In this document: positions 47,415-57,489 of the stretch, one piece after another | How positions within the stretch are numbered: the first letter of the stretch is position 1 | How the letters are laid out: the number at the start of each line of letters is the position of its first letter | Assembly (NCBI RefSeq): GCF_932526225.1 | Contig: NC_064042.1 | Span: 8,838,540-8,902,539, forward strand | DNA: 64,000 nt | Direction of reading: 5' to 3' | DNA from: Nematostella vectensis | Lineage: Eukaryota; Cnidaria; Anthozoa; Actiniaria; Edwardsiidae | Translations under genes and position numbers: made by a program | The notes under the pieces: model-generated | What the model was told of the DNA's origin: nothing | Databases searched by the model: none | Seen by the model: the letters and a program-made list of their open reading frames with translations, nothing else

Positions 47415-49512
47415 CACAAAGTGGGTACAGACAACATACACCAGGCGACGAAGAACGACGATTTGAGATGCTAAGCTTTATCAAACTAATTCTAAAGAAA
47501 GTGAGTATTTATCAAGCAGAGAACATTGTAAATTCAAATATAAATAGCATTGTGCAACAGGTGCAGTATATATCTAAGGCAGATTAAATCATAATGAGCC
47601 CGGATCATACTCAAGAATAGAAACGTTGACCACTTTTTGTCACACGGGAATTATGGCTTTACTTTGAAGTGTGAATTTCCTGATTATTTAATCATGTACT
47701 ATAATTAAATGATAATTCTTGTGCTGTCTGTTTTGTTGTCTCTGTGTTGGATAAAAGTGGGGGAAAAACTAACTAAATGGATTGTGTGAAATTCTTGAAC
47801 CTTAAAATGACTTTAAATATTTATTTGTTCAGACATCTTTCTGCTTCCTATTCACCTGTCCTGGTAGTTAAAAATGCCCAATAGACGAATTTAAACAAAA
47901 CCATTTTGCTCTTCGACAGTACAGGCCAGAGTCAGCGAACCGTTAATCAGAGATGTGAGTTAATCAGAGATGTGAGTTCAAATTACGTGAGAGAAAGTCA
48001 CTTTGTCTCTATAACAAACTTTAGAAACATGCAAAATGGAATGGATGGAAATGGATGCTCTCCACACTCGGTGCTTTGCTAGGAAGATAAAATGGCGGCC
48101 GACAGAAGACTCTTTAAATCGTGCTTAATTACGTACGAAGATTAAAAGGGTAGCTAGAATAAGAAGGGGATTCACGCACATCCATGCTTTGGGCTTCAGG
48201 TCAGAAATCTCGCGGAAACGAGTGGTAAACACGTGGAGCGTTCGCAGACAACTCTAAAAGGACTAGCACATGTTCATAATGGACTCATGTGGCTAAAGTA
48301 TTAAAAGTGTAATGAAAAAATCGATATGTTCAGAAATTACTTCAAACCAAAAACGCTTCTAAACCACATAATTTCTTTTCGTTTTTTTTTTTTTTTTTGT
48401 AGTTTAATTAAATTATTTCATCGTATTGTAAGTGACGTGCACTTATAAACACTAATTCACAATTTTCTGCTTGGAATCTTCCATAATCTTTCAAATTAAT
48501 TGAGAGCAGCCGGAAGTCGAAAGCCACCGCGTTTTATTTCTGCTTTCTTTAAAGATGTTTTCGGCTGGCCTTCTGGCTACGCACAAGTGATGTGGAGAAT
48601 TTTTTCAGAGGCGAAGAGCCTAGGCGAAAAGCTAAAAGCTGCTCATTTTAAGACCGTAAAATATACAGAGTTAAGGGAAATTTATAGAGATTAAAAAGTA
48701 TACTATTTTAATAGTACATATCTGTTTTAAAAATTATTTTGTTAGTGGAAATTGGATATTCTAACATGATAAACTTGTTTATTGGGTACGATAGTTAAGT
48801 TTTGTTTATATTTCCCATCTTTCCTTCCACAAATAAAAAGAAAAGCAAAGTGAGGTATTTTAGATGGCATAACATACTATATATTAAATTATTCTGTTTA
48901 TTATTTTTTTATTTCAATAACTGACATTTTGAGTTTTCACCTAAAAAGTTCTCAATTGTATTATTTGATAATTTAAAGTGTTACTAGACTAAGAGTGTTC
49001 ATATATCTTTAGTTTTATGATTTGTAGACTAACAAGGACGTTACCGAGGTTTGCCGAAGGCCGTAAGGGTCCCATTTGCACGTGCGTCACGCCTCGCCAA
49101 TTATAAATATTCAATTTTTTTTTAGAATTAACAAACTAGAAGCATTGGTGATTATGTTCGCCAAAGATCAGATCGATCGCACGTTTTGAAGGGGATACTA
49201 AGCGGGTTTCAATTTGAACGATTTTTTTAAACAATTACCCGCGAGAGGCCTTTATTGTTTAACCTGTACAAGACTTCGAGGTCTGTAAAGTATAGGCGAT
49301 AGAGGTGAAGGCTTAGAAAATAATAGTATAACACGCACCACACAAAATGGTCAAGTGAAAACGGACGGATACAGATAGAGTTCACGACTGTCGTATGTCG
49401 TACAATATAATCTAACATGAGAAAACAACCTCTTAAGGTTGTACTAAAACACTACAAAGACAGAATCACATGGCCGTGCAACAAGCTGGAAGTCTCATGT
49501 CTGAAGTCTCCT
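47415..49512. other. Intergenic region between the two VEGF-like genes
   Basis: No gene recognised. Contains a T-run (about 48384-48400) and copy B of the dispersed repeat (49068-49251). The open frame at 48500-48694 lacks an ATG and a known domain. Confidence 0.55.
49068..49251 (-). repeat. Dispersed repeat, copy B (inverted relative to 27457-27640)
   Basis: The reverse complement reads GGCCTCTCGCGGGTAATTGT through CACCAATGCTTCTAGTTTGT to GCACGTGCAAATGGGA, matching copy A over its length. It lies about 260 bp downstream of VEGF-like gene 2. Confidence 0.8.
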
Positions 49513-52044
49513 CTATCCTACCAAACAAGAGCAGGTTTTCGGGTCCCAGACCTCCAGCGGCCGGTCGCACGGTTTCGGATCCCGGCATTCACAGCGACAG
49601 TGCGCGCTGTTCCATTGCTTGTCCGTGCCACAGGTCAGCGGTTGAGGAATCTTGCATGAGCATGCGCATTTAGTGTGATTTGTCACGGAAACCATCGTTA
49701 CTTGATTTGTTATGACGTCATCGACGGGAATGTAGAAACTGCTGGACTGTACGGGTTGGCAGTCGTAGTAGGTTTGGTCGCAGCTCCCGGCGCACCGATG
49801 AAGCATGACAAAAGTGGGATGGCGAGGAAGCGATGTGGAGGCTGTCGCGGGATAGACCCGCTCGACCCGCGGGTACGCACCGCACTTCACTTCCGGTAAC
49901 ATTCGGTAAACGTCTGTGTACAAATAAAAGTGTCTATCACATAACTTTGTGTGTGTGTGTGTGTGTGTTTTTGGGGAAGTGGGGGGGGGGGGGGTCTGTG
50001 CAAAAGATGATCAAGGTAATCGGAAGACCCTTAAAAGCCCTGGTACATACCTTCATCATTGAGTATGTCGTCATCAGTGACGTAATCAGAATAGGTGTTG
50101 ACCGCTGTACCAGACTTTCGTCGACTCAGAAGTATTTCTAGGAGACCACGTGGGAATGCCTCTTTCTATCCAGAAATTGAGTCAAGCGTTAGGGCTAAAA
50201 GAGATACGTACACCTGTTATTCACTAGCAAAGTAAACTGATAAGAAAGCGGAAGACTTTAGAAAATCACATAAACTTGAAGCCGGGGAAGCGGAGAAGGA
50301 AAGGGAAAAGATTGTGTCGTTCCATTTTTTCCTTCTCTGCCATCTTCCCCTCTTGCGTCTCCTTCGCGCTAATTGTCCAACGCGCGATAAGCGACTCGCT
50401 CCTCCTCCGCCTTTTCCCCGAACTGGGCGGCGAAGGAAGAGGCGGAGGAAATGGAGGAATGGAATAAGCAGGTGGGGTTTGTAGGAAAGTCATAAGAGGA
50501 AGGGCTAAAGAAGGAAAGAAATGCCTAGATTATGGAGTAAGAATAAAGTTCTAAGTAGCCTGCGTAGCAAGCGTTCATGTGTGTTTTGAGCGCAAAGAAA
50601 CCCAGAAACCGATGAGAAGTTCGATCAGCGAGATTTTGACTGCGCTCGCCCCATTTTTCACGCGGTCAAAATCTCGCTCATCGAACTTCTCGTCGGTTTC
50701 TGGGTTTCTTTGCGCTCAAAAACACGGGAAGGCTGGCTACGCAAGGTCTAAGTGACTTAACGCACAATCTGGTGTTCGCCATAGGGTACACATTCAACCC
50801 ATGCGGGACGTCAAACGTATTCTGTAAGTTCTAAAGATAACATGCTACGAATGAACAAAAACACTAAAATACTCATAGAAAAGCAAATAAAACAGCAGTC
50901 ACGCACTCCACGGCAAACTATTGAGTGTTACCTCCTATAGCGCAAGCTAACGCATGTTATCTTTTAAGAGAAAGTTTTTCTTTCATCTGACACCTGTGAG
51001 ACAAAGGTGTGTCGATTTTTCGCCTTCAGAGTCCAGCTACGCAGACCTACAAGTATGGTAATATGAGAGCCGTTTATTCTCAACTTTTCGTCTTGGTATT
51101 TCAAACCGAAACTTTTCCATGCTTTTCTCTGGTGGGAGATTAGAGAAAAAATCTAGGAAACGAGTGTTTCACACAAAAAGATTGGCAGGGCGTTTTCAGC
51201 CTAAACGGAATGCACACCCTATAGCAGGCCAGTAAAAGAGGGGATAAAATTCAAATTTTGCGAGTTCAAGCTGTTAACAGGGCTTTTTAAAGCTATAGGC
51301 TAAACAAAACTGAAAATAAGAAATACGTTTTAATGTATGTTAATCGCTTTGACGGGCTTTTGAGGCTTTCGCATTCGATCGTTTCAAATAGGTAATTCCA
51401 AAGTTCAATCATTTAAATTAGTTTGTAATAAATAAAGGATGAAAGAGAAAGGCTTGTGCGGCCTTCATGCTTTCGCTGGGCTGTAACATCTACTTGAAAG
51501 TTAACTGGCAAATACATAAAAGGAGCTAAAAAGCAGCTATCGGTTTTGTAGACATATTTCATTCTACATAAATGACTTTTGGATTGTCTCGCGTTTGGTT
51601 AAAATTTGGTAAAGACTTATATCTACGTTATTAAGCGCGCGTCAAAAATATCAAGAAAATGAAATCATTAAAGTATTTGAGTTTTAACATGTGATATTAA
51701 AAATCCGTTTTAGCGTAAATGACTACTCATAAAAACTCAATCAAGAAGTGGCACTTTAAGCGACCTTGAACATACACTATGACTTTACAAATTTCATTAT
51801 ATTGCCTTATGATATTCAAAATATATAGAAAACGCATAATCGTAGACTAACGTTATCTTGAAATAGCTTAACTTTAGATAAACGCCTGTACCCGTCTGAC
51901 TGTTGGTTGTCGGATGGTACAATAAAACATTTTTCTTACCTTGGAACTAAAAGTTGTTTCTTGTATCACATGACTTCTAGTTTGTGCTAAAAGCATAGTA
52001 AGGAAAACAAGAGAAATGAGAGTAAAACTAACAGAGGCGTTCAT
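49513..52044 (-). CDS. PDGF/VEGF-like secreted growth factor, gene 2
   Basis: Three exons in phase give 206 residues: 52044-51940, 50165-50051, 49913-49513. The first exon encodes the signal peptide (MNASVSFTLISLVFLTMLLA) and was found from phase and donor site. Exon 2 encodes a linker with a dibasic stretch (LLSRRKSG) that could be a processing site, then an acidic segment. Exon 3 encodes the cystine knot (KCGAYPRVERVYP, FVMLHRCAGSC, TNHTKCACSC) and a Cys-rich tail (CGTDKQWNSAHCRCEC, WDPKTCSC). Exon count, phases (0 then 1) and domain order equal those of gene 1, so they are a tandem duplicate pair, though sequence identity outside the motifs is low. As in gene 1, residues aligned to the two interchain cysteines of VEGF are Phe and Ser. 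Confidence 0.87.
50556..50749. mobile_element. 194-bp foldback element in VEGF-like gene 2 intron
   Basis: Two arms of about 62 bp (50579-50641 and 50665-50725) are almost perfect inverted repeats (TTTGAGCGCAAAGAAACCCA with TGGGTTTCTTTGCGCTCAAA). Only a short loop of about 23 bp separates them. The outer ends TAGCCTGCGTAGCAAGC and GGCTACGCAAGGTCTA are also partly inverted. Confidence 0.85.
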
Positions 52045-52530
52045 CTTGGCTAAGCGATCTCACGACTGTCTCACTCGACGCACGGAATGTTGTGCTAAAT
52101 CCTGCTAAGAAAACCTTTAAACGGAGCACAATCACTTTCTGTCCTCTGCTAACGCGAGGCAAAGAACAATGCCTATAAATCATGCATAATTATATAGGAA
52201 TACAGAAGAAACCTGATCCCCTGTTCACCTGTAACGAAGTCATTAGTCTTAGCAAAATGAAAGTCCTAACTGACATAAGAATTGCTATGTATAATGATCG
52301 TTTTGGTCAATGAAATGGTCATTATGCTTGGGTGGGAATAACAGGCATGGCGCGTGCCAGTTTCCGAGTGAAATGTGATATCAATTTGTGGCTTTATTGG
52401 TTGGTTATATTTCCAATTTTGCAATTATTGCACCTTAGGAACTCATAAGAAGTTATTAAGCTGGGTACACAAGGAATTAAATTCGCGATAAGAGAAAGCC
52501 CCCACGTGGTATGTTCGCTTTCTAAAGGTC

Positions 52531-52569
52531 GAGCTTCCTGTCACGTGGTTGTCACGTGACAGGAAGCTC
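52531..52569. repeat. Perfect 17-bp hairpin with two CACGTG cores
   Basis: GAGCTTCCTGTCACGTG (52531-52547), a 5-base loop, then its exact reverse complement (52553-52569). It lies about 490 bp upstream of the VEGF-like gene 2 start codon. CACGTG is the E-box of MYC/USF-type bHLH factors; regulatory use is speculation. Confidence 0.85.
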
Positions 52570-53587
52570 AAACTGAACCTCAATTTCAGAGGGAAAGCAG
52601 AATGAACTATTTCTTTAATTATTTGTACAATGCGCGTTATACAAAGGGTCGCCCTAATACATGGATCTTCAAGGGCGACTAACAGCTAAGGTAGGGCATG
52701 CTATCGTTAGCCTGTGCTCTACTTGGCAATGAAAACTGAAAAGATACCCGCCTTACGACAGCTGAGCCCTCAGCCTGTTTTACACTTTTGATAAGAATAT
52801 TTAGAATTCATATCAAGATGATTTGACAAAATGTCATATACGTTTAATTGTAGATATCAATGTCGTTTGTTATCATAAGTTATTAAAGTCATGGAGTGTA
52901 AATGCGCTGTTTTGGCTTCTATTTGTGTCCACCTTACTTTTCTATAATCTTCTTTCTCTACCTATCTTTCTCTACAAGCCCATCCCTTCCCCCATAGGAT
53001 GATAGCTTCTATCTTCTACGCAATAATGTGATCAACATGTGGTCCTTTGCGGGCTTAAGTAGTTTAGACTAGCCCTTACGCACAAACAAAATTATGCTAA
53101 AATAGTTTAGACTATACCCTTACGCACAAAAAAAAATATTAAATAAGAAAGTATTTGGATTGAGAAAATGAGAAAGGCACATTTTTAAAAATTACATTAA
53201 AATTACTTAACGCATTTTTGTGAACGGTAGATCATGTTCGAATAGGGATTCCAAAATCCCGATGAAGTGCCAAGTCTCTGATAATTTAGATAGAAGTCGC
53301 AAAGAAACATGAATAAAGAAGGCCAATCACGCCGCCATTTTATGCTCCCGCTCGATGCCAAGTCACATATTAGAATCTAGTTCCATCGGCTTATTGAAGT
53401 GTGTAACTGAGAATCTTTCAATCAAATATAATTAATAAAGTATCCGTCTTTAATCGTGGATGGTAACTTTGAAATGTCCTTGCTAAAAAAATCCGTTGTA
53501 TTTTCAATTATAAAAATAACAAAGGAGAAATTGATCGACATCTTCTTAAGTACCATCTCTGCCATCATCCAGTTAATGGAGTAGCCT

Positions 53588-53790
53588 AAAGGCTGATTTT
53601 AATATAAGCTCACTGGTCACACATGGTCGTGCCTATTTTGACTGTACGATCGCAACTAAAGGTTTCCATATGACCGCAAAGGATCGCACTCGATCGCACA
53701 CGATCGTATGGTGAGTTTAATTCATATAAACGCACACAATTGCCTGCGATCATGTGAGATGGAGTGCGATCATATATGACCAGCCTTAAA
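53588..53790. mobile_element. Candidate MITE, about 200 bp
   Basis: Left end TAAAGGCTGATTTTAATATA and right end TGACCAGCCTTAAAG contain inverted TAAGGCTG-like ends, and GGTCACACATGGTCG pairs loosely with ATCATATATGACC. The interior is rich in GATCGCA motifs on both strands. No clear target duplication. Confidence 0.5.
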
Positions 53791-53849
53791 GTCTTGATTT
53801 GGATGAGCTACCAGCTAGCAAATCACAGAGTTCGAGACTTAAATCAATA

Positions 53850-54065
53850 ATCTTTCTAAAAGACATAAATATATTTCTAAGAAACATAGATTTATTTCTA
53901 AGAGACAACTATATTTCTAAAAGACATAACTATATTTCTAAGAGACATAACTATATTTCTAAGAGACATCACTATATTTCCAAGAGACATCGCTTATATT
54001 TCTCAAAGACGTAACTATATTTCTAAGAAATAACTATATATTTCTAAGAGACACAGCTACATTTT
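53850..54065. repeat. 22-bp minisatellite (TATATTTCTAAGAGACATAAC)n
   Basis: About ten imperfect units of 19-24 bp around CTATATTTCTAAGAGACATA, decaying at both edges. Confidence 0.9.
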
Positions 54066-55379
54066 TAAATAGGCATATTAGAATACAAAAAGCGTCGTGT
54101 AATTTACTTTTTACGTCTAAGTCATCCTGTCCCCTTATCATCTTCCAGCTTTTCCTATCTATGTCAGTCTATTGTCGCTTTGCGCTCTTCGTCCGTCCGC
54201 AGATGATCATAGGTACGGGATAGGTACGGTACCCCTGTGTGTACAGGATTCAGAGCTCTAAGTCCTCAAGATGGCTGCGAGTTTTGCGAGACGTTTTTAT
54301 GAGACGTTCGGTTTCGGGATATAAGAAAATTATTAAGAAAATTGGATTTCGGTAAAAACGAATACGGGATAAAATGATTTGCCTTGGCTATTGTGGATCC
54401 TAAGTAAAACGGATGAGCTGATAACCATCTATTAATTGCTGTGCCCGAAGGCCTTTCTTCCGTTAACATCTGAATGAATTTTATCGCCCGGTAGCCACAT
54501 TTCCTCTAAACACGCCAGACAAGCATGGATTCCATTTTCCTTTTACAGCCTAATAAGTTCCTTCACATATCATTCTATAATTCGCTTTTTACTTTAATTT
54601 TTTCCCATATAAGTAAGAGAGAGCAATAACGTGCTACGTAAAAAAGTTTATGGAGTTTGAATGAATTCAATTCCGCCTTTAACCCCGCCCTATTTATTCT
54701 GCGGTCATTTTTCTTTGGAACGCTCTCTTGGCTCTCAGAGAAAGCAAAGTCATTATTAATCAAAGCTGTTGAATTATAGATAACTGACTTGGATACCATG
54801 TTGACGAAACTCACTAATGATAACGTTACCCTGCACTCCCACCTCTCACATTACACACGCACACAATATCCCACAAAATAACTAAACACGTAAACATTTC
54901 AAGAACATTTTTGTAATCATCAACGTGTTTGCGATATTAGGGAACATCTAAAAAAATCTAAAAAAATAAGGTAGTCAATTTTCACTTATGTAGTCACACT
55001 ATTTTTTCAATATTTTTTTAGTTAATGCTTCAACACGTTTAACAGGTAATTATTTAAGTGGAGCTATCCACCGTTACTTACACTGAACTTATCCAGGGTG
55101 ACTAAAAAGGCATAGCACTCTAATGTCATTGTTTCATCTCGAATTGAATAACAAATTTATCCATTCTAGATCTTGATTTTCCTACTGTCACCACATATCA
55201 TTTGACAGAAAATCATTACGCATAGCCGACCATAATGTCCTCAATCCTTATCTGGTCTCGAATCTTGGCAGCATACGCAGCACCCCTCCTAGTAGAAAAG
55301 ATAAGAACAATGTAAGAAACATCCTCACACACCTGGATCCACCCTTCTCATATCTCAAGGGCAATGAAGGGTGGGGGGG

Positions 55380-55550
55380 GGAGGGGGCAAGGCAGACATT
55401 CTCCCCATGCGAAAAGACCCACCCTTTCCCCACCCCTACAAGGAGGTGGGTGGGGGGGGGGGTGAGGGGGACAAGGCAGACATTCTCCCCGTGCGAAAAG
55501 ACCCACCCTTTCCCCACCCCTACAAGGAGGTGGGTGGGGGGGGGGGGGGG
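55380..55550. repeat. 84-bp tandem duplication, G/C-rich
   Basis: Two nearly identical copies containing CAAGGCAGACATTCTCCCC and GCGAAAAGACCCACCCTTTC start 84 bp apart (55388 and 55472). A diverged relative lies at about 56340-56400 (GCAAAGCAGACACCATCCCC). Confidence 0.9.
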
Positions 55551-57036
55551 GAGAGGGATGGATTGCAGTCTCGTACCCAAATGCCGCGCGGTGCATGACG
55601 GTCAGGATGCGGTTTCGGGGTCGGAATTCACTTGACGTCTGGCAGAACTCAGGAAAGTTTTTCAAATGTCTTGCAAGCAGCGTTTTTATTACCGTTTTTT
55701 TACTTTTTTGTGCACAAGTCCAAGTGCCTACCTACACACACACGTTGTAAACCATTTAGTTTTATTTTCGGCTGTTCCCAGTTCAATTAGACGATATTTT
55801 CGTTTCGTAAAACCCAAGACGGCGGACGACACTGGTGAGCTAGATACATCATTTCATGAAATGAATTTGATGGTCTGAATGTTCTGGCACTCATTTGAAC
55901 TCATTTGAACTGGATTGTATTTATCAAAAATATACACTTTCAGAGATATAATTCGAACACATACTGTCTTGTACTGTCTTCATGTTCCCTAGAAGAAGCT
56001 CTAGAGCGAGGAAGTCAGTATTCGCGCATGATCTTACGCCGAATTTCAAACTCCAGGAAAGTATTTAGGCTATTTCTGTAGTTGTCATGTGCACATGGGA
56101 TTTTACAGGCAAGAAATGCAGTATGGATAGGTCCTTCTTCGTCTGTAAAAATTCGTAACATTTTTGCTCGCCGATTTCGTACGCCACTTGGATCTGTAAT
56201 CTGCCAGTCGTTATTTTTTTCCGTCTTCGCTTCAGGATTCCTGTGGATGTCCACGCAACATCAAATAACGACTGGGTACGAGTCTGAATGGATTGCAAAG
56301 CAGACATCATCCTCAAATTTAAAGGTCCACCCCTCTCATACCAAGGGGCAAGGAGGGGGCAAAGCAGACACCATCCCCATTCGCCTGGATCCACCCCTCT
56401 CCTACCGCACACCCCAGGGGCAGAAAGTTTTATGCTTTTCACATGACGTCTATATCTGCGCACATAACCCCTCCCCACCCCGGCAGATCATAGCTGCGAG
56501 CATGTAACGCCACTCTTTTCGAATGTTATCTTGTTATAAATAATAATACTCCGCCACGGAACAGCTAGAGACTTCGATAATTAGTATCTACTAATAATCC
56601 GTGCAGAGACCAAGAGACCAATTCCTTTTGCCCCAACCCACCCCGGGATAAACTCACATGACCGTTACGGAACAGATTACAAGGGGGCGAATAGAAAGGG
56701 TTTTTTGCGATCAGTGATGGGACCATTTTTGATCCGTGAAAATAGATAAATTGAGGTCACGATTCGTAAAATCGTATGCCTCCCTGAAATAAGGAATTAA
56801 TCTTGCGTAAATCGTGATTTTAAATCTTAAAATTTGTCAAACGTCACTGACATCTACTCTAAATAATATTCAAGATTTCATAATGTTGTTTGGACTCGTA
56901 GTTGTCATGTTCGAGTCCCGCTTTGTTATTTGGACATTTACGTGGCCAGTCTCCGTGATTCGTGCTACTCCCCTTCACCTCCTGTGATTAGATATAATAA
57001 CCTCCCCTCCTATGTTTACCAACCTTGTACAGCCAA

Positions 57037-57489
57037 TCAAGCGATCTCTAGATCCACCTCAAAGCAGAACACAACTTGACTCGTGTCCGAATCTGTTACT
57101 GCCGCCTTCAAGGTCAAATTACCGACAGGAAACTCGGACTCGATAGCTTGATGAATCTTGAACATCGACTTGACTCCGCTGTCTACTGGACAAGACAGAC
57201 CGTATCCCTGACAGGCGTCTGAGGGAATAGGGAGAGGTAGAGGGAGCTTATCGATTATTGCGTGAGCAGAAAGCTTCGCACGCTTCAAATCTTCGTGAGG
57301 AATAAATGCCAGACTGCCATCTACGCTTGTGCCGCGTTTTAGAACGCACGGCTCGCTGTCGCAAGGGCTGATATCCATGCCAACGATTTCGCCCTCTTGC
57401 GAGCCACAGTCTCGGTATTTGATAGTCTTGGTGGAAGAGGGGACTAGCATCGCAGCGAAGGCGAAAAGGACTGCGAACACGCGTGCCAT
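57037..57489 (-). CDS. NPC2: NPC2-like sterol-binding protein (ML domain), intronless
   Basis: A single open frame from ATG 57489 to TGA 57037 encodes 150 residues. The first 20 or so residues (MARVFAVLFAFAAMLVPSST) form a signal peptide. The ML domain follows: IKYRDCGSQEGEIVGMDISP, PCVLKRGTSV, LPIPSDACQGYGLSCP, ESEFPVGNLTLK, VVFCFEVDLEIA. All six cysteines expected in NPC2 are present, and NLT is a potential glycosylation site. NPC2 binds cholesterol in the lysosome and passes it to NPC1; related ML proteins bind other lipids. Vertebrate NPC2 has introns, so the uninterrupted frame suggests either intron loss or a retrocopy, but the frame is intact and looks functional. No poly(A) tract marks a recent retrocopy. 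It may be one of several paralogues, so orthology to NPC2 itself is not certain. Confidence 0.88.
   Translation of the reverse strand: MARVFAVLFAFAAMLVPSSTKTIKYRDCGSQEGEIVGMDISPCDSEPCVLKRGTSVDGSLAFIPHEDLKRAKLSAHAIIDKLPLPLPIPSDACQGYGLSCPVDSGVKSMFKIHQAIESEFPVGNLTLKAAVTDSDTSQVVFCFEVDLEIA

Larger units (their letters stand above)
52045..57036. other. 5-kb intergenic region without recognised genes
   Basis: No exon could be supported. It contains a CACGTG hairpin (52531-52569), a candidate MITE (about 53588-53790), a 22-bp minisatellite (53850-54065) and an 84-bp G/C-rich tandem repeat (about 55380-55550). Confidence 0.55.

Noticed and set aside
48500..48694. 64-residue + frame with Trp/Lys-rich peptide
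   Set aside because: No ATG at its start, no domain and no splice partners; possibly a decayed repeat.
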